Source: Alphaproteobacteria bacterium MarineAlpha5_Bin5
GTDB lineage: Bacteria; Pseudomonadota; Alphaproteobacteria; HIMB59; GCA-002718135
Reading direction: 5' to 3'
NCBI GenBank assembly: GCA_002938205.1
Contig: PTKZ01000010.1
Coordinates: 1-57,356 of the forward strand
Length of the DNA: 57,356 nt
Shown: positions 28,112-37,599 of the stretch, one piece after another
Numbering within the stretch: the first letter of the stretch is position 1
Layout of the letters: each line of letters opens with the position of its first letter
Notes under the pieces: generated by a model
What the model saw: the letters and a program-made list of their open reading frames with translations, nothing else
Told to the model about the DNA's origin: nothing
The model's database searches: none
Position numbers and translations under genes: made by a program

Positions 28112-28413
28112 CAACAAAATTAAATATAACAAGAGATGATATAGCAGAAACAATTCATAATGATTTTGGACTTTCAAAGAAAGATTGTTTGATATTAGTA
28201 CATGATATAATTCATATAATAATTTCTGGCTTAAATGAAAATGGATTAGTTAAAATTCATAATTTTGGGACTTTTAAATTAAAAAGAAAAAAAAGCAGGA
28301 TAGGAAGAAATCCTAAAACTAAAGAAGAAGTTATCATAAAAGAAAGAAATGTAATATCTTTTAAGCCAAGTAAAAAGGTATTGAGTTTTATTAATAATAA
28401 ACCAAATGAATAA
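28108..28413 (+). CDS. ihfA: integration host factor alpha subunit
   Basis: A DNA-bending nucleoid protein of the HU/IHF family. The 101-residue sequence has the dimer-forming helices (ITRDDIAETIHNDFGLS), HNFGTFKLKRKKSRIGRNPKT with the DNA-intercalating Pro arm, and SFKPSKKVLSFIN. The longer basic tail and the position between plsX and a MerR regulator support IHF alpha over HU. It overlaps the next gene by 8 bases. Confidence 0.92.
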   Translation: MTTKLNITRDDIAETIHNDFGLSKKDCLILVHDIIHIIISGLNENGLVKIHNFGTFKLKRKKSRIGRNPKTKEEVIIKERNVISFKPSKKVLSFINNKPNE

Positions 28414-28789
28414 TAAACAATATTACAATATTAAAGAAGTTTCAAAAATTTTAAATATAAAGGAACATGTTATTCGGCATTGGGATTCTGTTGATCCAAA
28501 AACAAAAAAAGTTAGAATAGAGGGTTTATCTGTTGGAAGAGGTGCGGGCAAAAGGTTAAAAAATGGCACACGTTATTTTAGCCAAAAAAATATAAATAAA
28601 TTAAAAAAATTAAAAGAAACATTATTTGATGAAGAATTTTCTAATAAAAGAATTTATTCTTTAAAATTGGCAAATAAAATTGTTTCAAATAATAAATCAA
28701 AAATTAATTTAAAAAAAATAGATAAAAAAAAATATGATTCAAAAGATTTAATTATGATTCTTAATAACTTAAAAGAAATATTAGATTAG
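28406..28789 (+). CDS. MerR-family transcriptional regulator
   Basis: A 127-residue DNA-binding protein. The N-terminal winged helix-turn-helix is clear: YYNIKEVSKILNIKEHVIRHWDS, then a basic GTRYFSQKNINKLKKLKE wing and recognition segment. The C-terminal part is a Lys/Asn-rich helix with no visible cofactor or metal-binding cysteines. A MerR gene right after ihfA is conserved in alphaproteobacteria, but its targets are unknown. It ends the plsX-ihfA run; rplM has its own upstream region. Confidence 0.85.
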   Translation: MNNKQYYNIKEVSKILNIKEHVIRHWDSVDPKTKKVRIEGLSVGRGAGKRLKNGTRYFSQKNINKLKKLKETLFDEEFSNKRIYSLKLANKIVSNNKSKINLKKIDKKKYDSKDLIMILNNLKEILD

Positions 28790-28870
28790 TAAAAAAATTA
28801 ACAAATTATTGAAGAAAATTGAAATTTGATTAAAAAATAGCGCTTTAATTGATATTTTTTATGTTTGTTA

Positions 28871-28899
28871 TTGACTTAATTTTTTTCAATATGTATGTG
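28871..28899 (+). promoter_or_regulatory. putative rplM promoter
   Basis: TTGACT (28871-28876) and TATGTG (28894-28899) are separated by 17 bases. The region contains TTTTTCAATATGT (28882-28894), identical to the sequence before rpmF. The predicted transcription start falls within a base or two of the rplM ATG at 28907, which would make a leaderless message. Inferred only. Confidence 0.45.
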
Positions 28900-28906
28900 C
28901 ACCGCA

Positions 28907-29368
28907 ATGAAAACTTTTTCTTTAAAAAAAGAACAAATTAAAAAAAAATGGCTATTAATTGATGCTAAAAACGCTGTTTTAGGTAGGCTAGCTTCTATAT
29001 CTGCAAATATTCTTAGAGGTAAACATAAACCCGATTATACACCTAATCAAGATTGCGGTGATAATCTTATAATTATAAATTCTGATTATGTAGCTCTTAC
29101 TGGCAAGAAGTTAGAAAATAAAATTTATTATCATCATACTGGGTATCCGGGTGGTATAAAAGATACTAATCCTGCAAAGATGAAAGTTAAAAATAAATCA
29201 GATAATATTATTAAACTGGCTATTAAAAGAATGATACCTGCAGGACCATTGGGAAAAAAACAATTATCAAATTGTAAAATCTATAGAGGTGAAAATCATA
29301 AACATGGAGCTCAAAATCCAACAAAATATGATTTTGCTTCAATGAATAAAAAAAATATTTATAAATGA
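28907..29368 (+). CDS. rplM: 50S ribosomal protein L13
   Basis: L13 is an early-assembly large-subunit protein. I chose the ATG at 28907 because the protein then begins [15 protein letters not shown] as in the family; an in-frame ATG at 28895 would add four unusual residues and sits within the likely -10 element. Motifs include [32 protein letters not shown] and [14 protein letters not shown]. It overlaps rpsI by 4 bases, forming the usual L13-S9 operon. Confidence 0.97.
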   Translation: MKTFSLKKEQIKKKWLLIDAKNAVLGRLASISANILRGKHKPDYTPNQDCGDNLIIINSDYVALTGKKLENKIYYHHTGYPGGIKDTNPAKMKVKNKSDNIIKLAIKRMIPAGPLGKKQLSNCKIYRGENHKHGAQNPTKYDFASMNKKNIYK

Positions 29369-29799
29369 TTATGAATGATTTAGAAAATAATAATCAAAAG
29401 AGTTTAGATACAAAACAAAGATCTTATGCTACAGGAAAAAGAAAAAATTCAATAGCTAGAGTTTGGATAAAAAAAGGTAATGGGAAAATATCTATTAATG
29501 GTAAATCCTTAGATAGTTATTTTTCTAGACCAGTCCTTCAAATGATAGTTAATCAACCATTAAATATTATTCAAGCAGAATCTAATTTTGAAATTAATGC
29601 AACAGTTAAAGGAGGAGGCTTGTCAGGACAAGCAGGTGCATTACGTCATGGAATCAGTAAAGCTTTAAGCATATATGATGAATCATTAAGGCCATCTTTA
29701 AAAAAAGTTGGCTTATTAACAAGAGATCCAAGAGTTGTAGAAAGAAAAAAATCTGGATTAGCAAAGGCTAGAAGAAGCTACCAATTTTCTAAAAGATAA
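29365..29799 (+). CDS. rpsI: 30S ribosomal protein S9
   Basis: S9 contacts the anticodon loop of P-site tRNA through its C-terminal tail. The core is canonical: [45 protein letters not shown], and the basic end [17 protein letters not shown]. About 15 extra residues precede the core, as in other alphaproteobacteria. It begins with an ATGA overlap with rplM (a second ATG is at 29371) and is followed by argC after 3 bases. Confidence 0.97.
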   Translation: MIMNDLENNNQKSLDTKQRSYATGKRKNSIARVWIKKGNGKISINGKSLDSYFSRPVLQMIVNQPLNIIQAESNFEINATVKGGGLSGQAGALRHGISKALSIYDESLRPSLKKVGLLTRDPRVVERKKSGLAKARRSYQFSKR

Positions 29800-29802
29800 A
29801 AT

Positions 29803-30831
29803 ATGATTAAAAAGTTAACTGTAGCCATTTTAGGCTCAACAGGTTACGTTGGTTTAGAATTAGTTAAAATTTTATCTAGACATCCTAATGTTTTGATTAA
29901 TTTTTTAGGATCAGAAAATTCACCCAATCAAAAGATAAGTGATTTTGATTCAAGTCTCAAAGTATTTAAACTACCGAATATTGATTTAAATATAAATTTT
30001 AATCCTAAAAATTCAGATGTTGTTTTTTTAGCACTTCCTCATGGCATATCTCATAAATATGTAAAAAATTTGTTTAATAAAATCAAAATTATAGATTTGT
30101 CAGCTGATTTTAGATTAAATAATATTCAAACATATTATGATAATTATGATAACGAACATTCTTGCCCTGAAATATTACAAAGTTTTATATATGGGTTAAC
30201 TGAAATTAATAGAAGTCATATAGAAAATTCTTCAAATATTGCAGTTCCTGGATGTTATCCAACTTCTGTATTACTTCCTTTAATTCCTCTTTTACAAAAT
30301 AATATGATTGATATTAAAAATATTATTATAGATTCTAAATCAGGGTATAGTGGAGCTGGTAAAAAATTTGATATTAGAAATATTAAAAACAAATTTGATT
30401 TGAATTTTTATAATTATAACACGAATATTCATAGACACATATGTGAAATTAAACAAGAAATGAATAATATTTCTAAATCAAATGTATCTTTTTCTTTCAA
30501 TCCTCATATCTTACCTAACTTTAGAGGAATGATGTCAACAATTTATTGTAATCTTATTAATAATATAAACCAGAAAGATGTAATAAAATTATTTTATAAT
30601 TTTGCTGAATCAAATCCTTTCATTAAATTATTTAAAAATGAAAAGCGGGCTGATTTTTTTTCTGTTCAAAATACAAATAATTGTATTATTAAAATATTTA
30701 ATCATATTGATGAGGATAAAATTATCATTGTTAGTTTAATCGACAATTTAATTAAAGGTGCAGCAGGTCAGGCTGTTCAATGTTTAAATATAAGTTATGG
30801 TTTTGATGAAACTATAGGTTTAAAAAAATGA
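29803..30831 (+). CDS. argC: N-acetyl-gamma-glutamyl-phosphate reductase
   Basis: It catalyses the NADPH-dependent third step of arginine synthesis. The 342-residue protein has the dinucleotide-binding start VAILGSTGYVGLELVK, FLALPHGIS, IDLSADFRL, the catalytic Cys in VPGCYPTSVLLP, the SGYSGAGK loop and the FNPHILPNFRGM segment. argC after rpsI is a known alphaproteobacterial arrangement. Its stop overlaps the ATG of a tiny lipoprotein gene (ATGA). Confidence 0.95.
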   Translation: MIKKLTVAILGSTGYVGLELVKILSRHPNVLINFLGSENSPNQKISDFDSSLKVFKLPNIDLNINFNPKNSDVVFLALPHGISHKYVKNLFNKIKIIDLSADFRLNNIQTYYDNYDNEHSCPEILQSFIYGLTEINRSHIENSSNIAVPGCYPTSVLLPLIPLLQNNMIDIKNIIIDSKSGYSGAGKKFDIRNIKNKFDLNFYNYNTNIHRHICEIKQEMNNISKSNVSFSFNPHILPNFRGMMSTIYCNLINNINQKDVIKLFYNFAESNPFIKLFKNEKRADFFSVQNTNNCIIKIFNHIDEDKIIIVSLIDNLIKGAAGQAVQCLNISYGFDETIGLKK

Positions 30832-31013
30832 GATTTTATTTTTTTTTAATTTTTTTAATTTTTTGTATATCATGTGGATATCCAGATATTGACACAGTTC
30901 CAAGTTTTGAAGATTTAAAATTAACTAAAGAAGAGTCTATTGATTTGTGTAAGCTGGCTTCTCCTGATAAAGAAGAATTAATAAAATGTATTGAATCTAT
31001 TGATAATGAATAA
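30828..31013 (+). CDS. small putative lipoprotein
   Basis: A 61-residue protein of unknown function. The N-terminus is a lipoprotein signal: MRF, a run of hydrophobic residues and FCISCG with the lipidated Cys at about 16. The mature part is only about 45 residues and acidic (SFEDLKLTKEESIDLCKLA...), with two more cysteines. It overlaps argC by 4 bases and hom by 8, so it is translated as part of the operon; the fit between two real genes argues that it is real. I do not recognise a family. Confidence 0.6.
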   Translation: MRFYFFLIFLIFCISCGYPDIDTVPSFEDLKLTKEESIDLCKLASPDKEELIKCIESIDNE

Positions 31014-32307
31014 AATCAAAGTATTAAATATTTGTGTAGCAGGTTTAGGTAATGTTGGCGCTGCATTAGTTTCATATATTACATCTAAGAAAGAAGAAAT
31101 AAAAAAAAAATCACAATTAGAAATAAATATAGTTGGAGTATCAGCAAAAAATAAAAGTAAGAAAAGAAACTGTGATATAAGTTCATTTCCATGGTTTGAT
31201 AATGCTTTAGATTTATTGTCTGTAAATAATTGTGATGTTTTAATTGAATTAATAGGTCAAGAAAAAGATTTAAGTTATGAATTAGTGAAGACAGCTTTAG
31301 AAAAAAAACTTCATGTTGTTACAGGTAATAAAGCTATGCTTGCTCTTTATGGAGGTGAACTTTTTAAAATAGCTGAAAAAAACGATGTTTTATTATTATA
31401 TGAAGCGGCAGTAGCTGGAGGAATACCTATAATTAAATTAATAAAGAATAATTTGTTTTTAAATAAAATTAAAAAAATTTCAGGTATTTTAAATGGTACA
31501 ACAAATTATATTTTATCAAAAATGCAAGAAGATAACCTATCATTTGATGAAGTATTAAAAATAGCTAAATCAAAAGGATATACATCAGATAAAGAATCTG
31601 ATTTAGATATAGGAGGTCTTGATGCAGCCCATAAATTAACAATTTTGAGCACATTAGCCTTTGGTTCTGAAATTGATTTTAGTTTAAATGAAACTACTGG
31701 GATTAATAATATTACAATTGAGGATATTAAATTTGCCAATCAACTTGGTTATAGAATCAAATTAATATCAGAAACTTCTTTAATAGATGGTAAAATCAAC
31801 GCAGTAACATGTCCAAGACTGATACCAAAGTTTAATCCCATTGCAAACGTAAATGGACCTCTAAATGCTGTAAACATTGAAACAGATCAACTACAAAATT
31901 TATTTTTAGAAGGGGAGGGTGCTGGCGGTAAGGCAACAGCAAGTTCCATTATTTCAGATCTTTATGAAATAGCTTCAAATACATCGATTAGTTCATTAGG
32001 TTTCTCAAGTTTAAATTTAAAAAAATATCTTAAATTTGAACATCATAATATTGAATCAAATTACTATGTAAGAATTATGACAAAAGATTTGCCTGGAGTT
32101 TTATCAAAAATTACTAGTTATTTTAATGAGTCAAAAATTTCTATTGAAAAAATTCTACAAATTCCAGATAATAAAGAAATAATCCCAATTATTATTTCAA
32201 CACATAGAATTAAAAGTAAGAAATTGATGAATGCAATAACAAAAATTCAATCCCTTAGTTTTGTTATGCAAAAAATATCAATTATACAAATTAATCAAGA
32301 TATTTAA
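31006..32307 (+). CDS. hom: homoserine dehydrogenase
   Basis: It reduces aspartate semialdehyde to homoserine on the way to threonine and methionine. Beginning at ATG 31006 the protein has about 433 residues; a TTG 15 bases upstream is possible but less likely. Motifs are NICVAGLGNVGAALV (NAD-binding), TGNKAMLA, EAAVAGGIPIIK, ISGILNGTTNYIL and SDLDIGGLDAAHKL. A C-terminal ACT domain (YVRIMTKDLPGVLSKI) suggests threonine feedback. The glpX gene often placed between hom and recJ is not present. Confidence 0.95.
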   Translation: MNKIKVLNICVAGLGNVGAALVSYITSKKEEIKKKSQLEINIVGVSAKNKSKKRNCDISSFPWFDNALDLLSVNNCDVLIELIGQEKDLSYELVKTALEKKLHVVTGNKAMLALYGGELFKIAEKNDVLLLYEAAVAGGIPIIKLIKNNLFLNKIKKISGILNGTTNYILSKMQEDNLSFDEVLKIAKSKGYTSDKESDLDIGGLDAAHKLTILSTLAFGSEIDFSLNETTGINNITIEDIKFANQLGYRIKLISETSLIDGKINAVTCPRLIPKFNPIANVNGPLNAVNIETDQLQNLFLEGEGAGGKATASSIISDLYEIASNTSISSLGFSSLNLKKYLKFEHHNIESNYYVRIMTKDLPGVLSKITSYFNESKISIEKILQIPDNKEIIPIIISTHRIKSKKLMNAITKIQSLSFVMQKISIIQINQDI

Positions 32308-32313
32308 AAAGAT

Positions 32314-34059
32314 GTGTTTCAAAGTAAATCATTATTAAAAAATAATTGGATACTGCAAAACGTAGATGAAAGATTAATTCTTTCACTTAGTCAAAAGAAA
32401 AATATTTCATATTTGCTATCAAAATTATTGATATTAAGAGGCATAACTTTGGATTCTGTGGAAGATTATTTGCAATCAAATATTTTAGACAATTATCCAA
32501 ATCCATTTAATTTAATTGATATGGAAAAAGCTATAAATAGAGTTATAGAAGGAATTAAAAACAATCAAAAATTTGGGATAATAGCTGATTATGATGTTGA
32601 TGGATCAACATCTGCTGCAATTCTTTACAAGTTTTTAAGTAATTTTACAAAAAACATTTCTTTAAAAATACCAAACCGCTTAACTGAAGGATATGGACCA
32701 AATATCAGAATTATGGATGAAATGCTTAATGATAATATTAAAATAGTATTTACATTAGATTGTGGAACAACTGCATTTAATATTATTGATAATATTAAAT
32801 ACAATGAAATAGATGTTATTGTAATTGACCATCATTTAAGCGAAACAAAACTTCCTAAAGTTCACTCAATTATTAATCCAAATAGAGTAGATGAAAACAA
32901 TAATTTTAATCAAATGGCTGCAGTGGGTGTAACTTTTTTATTTTTAATGGGATTAAGAAAAAAATTGAGAAATTTTAATTTAACTATGAGTAAAACTGAA
33001 CCTAATTTGATGTCATATTTAGATTTAGTAGCCTTAGGAACTATTTGTGATGTTGTTAAACTTACAGATTACAATCGTAGATTTGTTAAAAAAGGTTTAG
33101 AATTAATTAAACAAAGGCATAATAAAAGTATTTCGAAAATTATTGATAATTCCAAAATTAATTCAGCACCAAGTGCATCTGATTTGGGATACATTATAGG
33201 ACCACAATTAAATGCTGCAAGTCGTATTGATGACTCCTCTCTCCCTTCAAAGTTTCTGATCTCTAATGATATTAATCAAATTGAATCAATAAGTAGAAAA
33301 TTATTCTTATTAAATGAAAAAAGAAAACTAATTGAAAATAAAATTTTTGAAGAATCATTACAAGATGCTGAAAAACAGAAAAAATCAAAATATATCTTAG
33401 TTTATGGTAAAAATTGGCATAATGGTGTTCTTGGCATTGTAGCAAGTAGGTTAATAAGTTACTTCAATAAACCTGTTATAGTTGTATCTTTTATAAACAA
33501 TTTTGGAATTGGTTCAGCACGGTCAATTGACAATATTGATTTAGGTCAAATTATTTTAAATGCTAAACATCAGAAAATATTAATTGGTGGTGGAGGACAT
33601 TCAATGGCCGCTGGCATTAAAATAAAATATGAAAAATTAAATAATTTTATATCATTTTTAAATCAAAGTTTAGATAATTATGATTCAAGTTTATTTGATA
33701 AAAATTCTTATTATGATTCTATTATTTCAGTAAATGAACTAAACAATAACCTTTTGAAAACTCTTCAAAAGATGGAACCTTACGGTAGTGGAAACGCAGA
33801 GCCAAATTTTATAATTAAAGACTTAATTATAGAAAGTGTAAAAATTATTAAAGAAAAACACTTATTATTATTTTTTGAAAATAATCATGGTGAGATGTTA
33901 AAAGGTATTTGCTTCAATTGCATTAATAATCCTCTAGGAGAATATCTATTGAATTTTAAAAAGTATAAATTTAATTTTGGTTGTTCAATTACAGTAGATA
34001 ATTATAGTAATCAAATTCAACCTCAAATTATTGTTAAAGATGTTATGATAACCGATTAA
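32314..34059 (+). CDS. recJ: single-stranded-DNA-specific exonuclease RecJ
   Basis: RecJ degrades single-stranded DNA 5' to 3' in repair and recombination. The 581-residue protein has DHH-family motifs: ADYDVDGSTSAAIL, LDCGTTAF, DHHLSE, and a late GGGGHSMAAGIKI from the DHHA1 domain, followed by the OB-fold region (MEPYGSGNAEPNF). The start is GTG at 32314. It follows hom after 6 bases and is followed by tRNA-Glu. Confidence 0.95.
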   Translation: MFQSKSLLKNNWILQNVDERLILSLSQKKNISYLLSKLLILRGITLDSVEDYLQSNILDNYPNPFNLIDMEKAINRVIEGIKNNQKFGIIADYDVDGSTSAAILYKFLSNFTKNISLKIPNRLTEGYGPNIRIMDEMLNDNIKIVFTLDCGTTAFNIIDNIKYNEIDVIVIDHHLSETKLPKVHSIINPNRVDENNNFNQMAAVGVTFLFLMGLRKKLRNFNLTMSKTEPNLMSYLDLVALGTICDVVKLTDYNRRFVKKGLELIKQRHNKSISKIIDNSKINSAPSASDLGYIIGPQLNAASRIDDSSLPSKFLISNDINQIESISRKLFLLNEKRKLIENKIFEESLQDAEKQKKSKYILVYGKNWHNGVLGIVASRLISYFNKPVIVVSFINNFGIGSARSIDNIDLGQIILNAKHQKILIGGGGHSMAAGIKIKYEKLNNFISFLNQSLDNYDSSLFDKNSYYDSIISVNELNNNLLKTLQKMEPYGSGNAEPNFIIKDLIIESVKIIKEKHLLLFFENNHGEMLKGICFNCINNPLGEYLLNFKKYKFNFGCSITVDNYSNQIQPQIIVKDVMITD

Positions 34060-34105
34060 ATAATTTGATAAATTTTCTTTAATCTATATAAACCAAAAAA
34101 AGTAA

Positions 34106-34180
34106 GACCCCTTCGTCTATCGGTTAGGACACCAGGTTTTCATCCTGGAAAGAGGAGTTCGATTCTCCTAGGGGTCGCCA
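34106..34180 (+). tRNA. tRNA-Glu (TTC)
   Basis: A complete cloverleaf. The acceptor stem GACCCCT pairs with AGGGGTC, with discriminator G and an encoded CCA at 34178-34180. The anticodon stem CCAGG/CCTGG encloses loop TTTTCAT, giving anticodon TTC for glutamate. The T arm holds GTTCGATTC. The stop codon of the convergent quinone oxidoreductase gene begins at the very next base. Confidence 0.97.
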
Positions 34181-35164
34181 CTAAGTTTTCAATATTATTG
34201 AACCTGAACTTTTTCTCGATTCTAGAAGTTCGTGAGCTTTATCTGCATCTTTTAGATCAAAAATTTTATATATATTTGTTTTCAGTTTTTTTTCTTTGAT
34301 TTTATCAAACAAACTTGTTGAAGAAATTTTTAGCTCTTCTTTATTCCTAGTATAATGCATTAAAGTTGGTCTAGTATAAAATAAACTTTTAGGATTGAAT
34401 GTTTTATGAAGGTTTACATCATCTACCATCCCTGATGATTGTCCAAAAGAAACCATTAATCCCCTTGTTTGAAGACAACTTAAGGAAATTTTAAATGTAT
34501 CTTTTCCCACTCCATCATAAACAACAGGTACGCCAGAATTATTCGTAATTTCCATTACTCTTTCTAGCACGTTTTCTTTTTTATAGTTTATTACAAATTC
34601 ACATCCATTTTTAAGAGCTAAATCTGCTTTTTTTTCATTACTTACAGTTCCGATCATTCTACATCCAACTGACTTCGCCCATTGAGAAGCTATTAACCCA
34701 ACTCCTCCAGCTGCAGCATGAAATAATATGAATTCATTTTTTTTAATTTTATATAAACGTTCAAACAAATACTCAACTGTCATACCTTGAAGTAAAATTG
34801 ATGCAGCCTCATCATTTGTCAAAAATTCAGGAATTTTTACTACCTTTTCTGAATCAAAATCTCTTACTTCACAATAGGCACCAAGTGGTATTGTTGCGTA
34901 AGCCACCTTATCACCAACTTTAATATCCATAACATTATTTCCAATATCAATTACATCACCCGCAGCTTCTAAACCTAAACATATTGGTAGTTCGTTTGGA
35001 AGAGGATAAAGACCAGTTCTATGATATATATCAATGTAATTTATTCCAATTGAAGTTTGTTTTATTCTTATAAAATTTGGATCTAAAGAATCAGAAAGTT
35101 TATATTTTTGATATTCTAAAACCTTAGATCCACCTAATTTTGATATAACAACCCTATTAGGCAT
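34181..35164 (-). CDS. NADPH:quinone oxidoreductase (zeta-crystallin-like)
   Basis: A 327-residue member of the medium-chain dehydrogenase family without zinc. The quinone oxidoreductase pattern is clear: SIGINYIDIYHRTGLYPLP, LGLEAAGDV, the nucleotide-binding HAAAGGVGLIASQWAKSVG, then GVPVVYDGVGKDTF and ASSGSIIL-like end. It probably reduces quinones or enones with NADPH. It lies 20 bases downstream of the acetoacetyl-CoA synthetase gene on the same strand, and its stop abuts tRNA-Glu. Confidence 0.9.
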   Translation of the reverse strand: MPNRVVISKLGGSKVLEYQKYKLSDSLDPNFIRIKQTSIGINYIDIYHRTGLYPLPNELPICLGLEAAGDVIDIGNNVMDIKVGDKVAYATIPLGAYCEVRDFDSEKVVKIPEFLTNDEAASILLQGMTVEYLFERLYKIKKNEFILFHAAAGGVGLIASQWAKSVGCRMIGTVSNEKKADLALKNGCEFVINYKKENVLERVMEITNNSGVPVVYDGVGKDTFKISLSCLQTRGLMVSFGQSSGMVDDVNLHKTFNPKSLFYTRPTLMHYTRNKEELKISSTSLFDKIKEKKLKTNIYKIFDLKDADKAHELLESRKSSGSIILKT

Positions 35165-35184
35165 ACAAATTTTTTAAAATTTTA

Positions 35185-37119
35185 TTAATCATTTAATTTC
35201 TTATATATCTCTTCATAATATTTTAAGCAATCTGGATTAGATAAAGAACTTAGATTATTTACAGAATTTCCATTAATTACATCTTTAATAGACAGTTCAA
35301 CAATTTTGCCACTTTTTGTTTTTGGTATATCTTTTATTTGGAATAATTTTGAAGGTACATATTTAGGTGATAAATTATTGCGAATTTCTGTTTTGATTTT
35401 ATTTTTAATTTTATCACTAAGTATATAATTTCCTTTCATTTTTATGAAAAGTATAATTTCTGTATCATTATGTATTTTGTGTTCTACAGCAGCACATTCT
35501 TCAATATTGTTAATTTTTTCTACAACTCTGTAAAGTTCAGCAGTTCCTATCCTTACACCATTAGCATTTAATGTTGCATCTGATCTACCATAAATAATAA
35601 ATCCACCATTTTTAGTTTTTTCACAAAAATCACCATGATGCCATATTTGATTATATTTAGAAAAATATGTATCTAGATATTTTTTATTATTATTATCTTT
35701 CCAAAAATATAAAGGCTTAGAAGGAAAGGGTGTCTTGCAAACTAATTCACCTTTTTTTCCTACTATTGATTTACCATTTTCATCAAAAACATCTACGTCC
35801 ATCCCAAGACCAGCACATTGTATTTCTCCAGAATACACTGGTAACATTGGGTTTCCTAGCATGAAACAAGATACTATATCGGTACCTCCACTTATAGAGG
35901 CAAGATGTACATTTTTTTTTATATTTTTATAAACATAGTTAAAAGATTCATGCATTAAAGGGGATCCAGTTGAGGCGATTGTTTTAAGATAATTAAGATC
36001 ATATTTGTTATTAATTTTTATTTTATTTTGTTTTAAATGATCAATGTATTTTGCACCTGTGCCAAAAAAAGAAATTTTTTCAACATTGACTATATTAAAC
36101 AAATAATCAATTTCTGGCACAAATGGAGACCCATCATATAATACAATAGTAGCTTTTGAAGCTAAGCTAGATATTAACCAATTCCACATCATCCATCCAC
36201 AAGTAGTAAAATAAAAAATTTTATCATTTTCTCTGATGTCGCAATGTAATTGATGTTCTTTTTTATGTTGTATTAAAGAACCGCCAGATCCATGAACTAT
36301 GCATTTAGGGATTCCAGTAGTTCCACTAGAATAAAGTATATAAAGAGGATGATTAAATGGTAATTTAATAAATTTTTTATTTAAAATTTCATTTTCAAAA
36401 ATTTTGTTCCATTTAATATATTTAAAATTTAATTTATAATTTTGTTCACAACCATAAGGTATGATAATTATTTCCTTAATTGATTTTAATTCTTTAATTA
36501 TTTTATGAATATGTTGTAATGTGTTTATTTTTTTATTATTGTAAAAATAATAATCTGTGATTATTAAAATTTTTGGCTCAATTTGTTTAAATCTATCTAT
36601 TATTGCTTTTGGGCCAAAGTCTGATGAACAAGATGACCATATTGCACCTATTTGTGCGCAAGCTAAAAAAGATATTACTGTTTCAGGAATATTTGGTAGA
36701 ACTGCCGCAATCCTATCGTTTGTTTTAATTTTCTTTTTTTTAAAAAAATTCGATAGTTTAAAAACATTCTCCCTTAATTTTTTCCAAGACAATCTTCTGG
36801 ATAATTTTTTTTCATTATAAAATATTATGGCATCTGTATCATCATTCTTTAGTAAACAATTTTCAGTGTAATTTAAATATGAATCATTAAAGAATTTTTC
36901 ATTTATAAATTCATTTGAAGTTTCATATATTTGACCTTTTTTTAATCCACAAATATTTGTAAAGTTCCAGATTTTGTCCCAAAAATTGTTTTTATTTTCA
37001 ATACTCCATTTATGCAGATCATTATATGATTCTAAATTAAAATCTTTACTGATACTATTTTGAAATTTTTTTAAAAGACTATTAGTTGCAGTTGGGGACC
37101 ACAACTTTTTGTTGGGCAT
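35185..37119 (-). CDS. aacS: acetoacetyl-CoA synthetase
   Basis: This AMP-forming ligase activates acetoacetate to acetoacetyl-CoA. The 644-residue protein shows the adenylation motif YSSGTTGIPKCIVHG, then GGSLIQHKKEHQLHCD and FYFTTCGWMMWNW, a combination specific to acetoacetate-CoA ligases. The later HHGDFCEKTKNGGFIIYGRSDATLN and the catalytic Lys in PKTKSGKIVE are also present. It follows irr by 4 bases. With thiolase (54012) it suggests use of acetoacetate or polyhydroxybutyrate-type C4 units. Confidence 0.94.
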   Translation of the reverse strand: MPNKKLWSPTATNSLLKKFQNSISKDFNLESYNDLHKWSIENKNNFWDKIWNFTNICGLKKGQIYETSNEFINEKFFNDSYLNYTENCLLKNDDTDAIIFYNEKKLSRRLSWKKLRENVFKLSNFFKKKKIKTNDRIAAVLPNIPETVISFLACAQIGAIWSSCSSDFGPKAIIDRFKQIEPKILIITDYYFYNNKKINTLQHIHKIIKELKSIKEIIIIPYGCEQNYKLNFKYIKWNKIFENEILNKKFIKLPFNHPLYILYSSGTTGIPKCIVHGSGGSLIQHKKEHQLHCDIRENDKIFYFTTCGWMMWNWLISSLASKATIVLYDGSPFVPEIDYLFNIVNVEKISFFGTGAKYIDHLKQNKIKINNKYDLNYLKTIASTGSPLMHESFNYVYKNIKKNVHLASISGGTDIVSCFMLGNPMLPVYSGEIQCAGLGMDVDVFDENGKSIVGKKGELVCKTPFPSKPLYFWKDNNNKKYLDTYFSKYNQIWHHGDFCEKTKNGGFIIYGRSDATLNANGVRIGTAELYRVVEKINNIEECAAVEHKIHNDTEIILFIKMKGNYILSDKIKNKIKTEIRNNLSPKYVPSKLFQIKDIPKTKSGKIVELSIKDVINGNSVNNLSSLSNPDCLKYYEEIYKKLND

Positions 37120-37123
37120 TAAA

Positions 37124-37573
37124 TTAATTTTTTTTATCTTTAAGAGTTCTAATTCTTACAATAACATCTATGTTATGAAGTTGTAAACATGCCGGCATCG
37201 AAGGAATATTTAAATCAATGTTTTGAGTAGGAATATCTACGATCTTACCTTCATCTTCAATATATAAATGATAATGACTTTGCTTATTATTGCAATAAAG
37301 AGATTTGTTTTGATCAACAACAATTTCCCTTAAAATTCCAATGGCAGTAAATTGTTTTAAAGTATTGTAAATAGTTGCCATAGATATTTTTCTATTTTCT
37401 TTCTTAACTTCATCAATCAGATTATCAGCAGAAATATGTCTAGTTCCTTTATCAAAAATAAGTTTGGCTAAAATTCTTCTTTGTTTAGTAGCCCTTATGC
37501 CATTTTGTTCAATTTTTCTAATAGCATTGTTATATGCATTTGTAGGATCATATACTTTTATTGCCGAAACCAT
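37124..37573 (-). CDS. irr: iron response regulator Irr (Fur family)
   Basis: Irr controls iron and heme genes in alphaproteobacteria in response to heme status. The 149-residue protein has the Fur-type winged helix (GIRATKQRRILAKLIF, RHISADNLIDEV, ISMATIYNTLKQF) and the Irr-like continuation GILREIVVDQNKSLY, then SHYHLYIED. The N-terminal heme regulatory Cys-Pro motif of Bradyrhizobium Irr is absent, as in many Irr proteins. It starts 26 bases from a divergent hydrolase gene, so it may regulate that promoter or its own. Confidence 0.87.
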   Translation of the reverse strand: MVSAIKVYDPTNAYNNAIRKIEQNGIRATKQRRILAKLIFDKGTRHISADNLIDEVKKENRKISMATIYNTLKQFTAIGILREIVVDQNKSLYCNNKQSHYHLYIEDEGKIVDIPTQNIDLNIPSMPACLQLHNIDVIVRIRTLKDKKN

Positions 37574-37599
37574 CTTTATATATATAATTCATTATATTC

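Noticed and set aside
28895-28906. Upstream ATG for rplM
   Set aside because: It would add four residues not found in L13 and lies in the likely -10 element.
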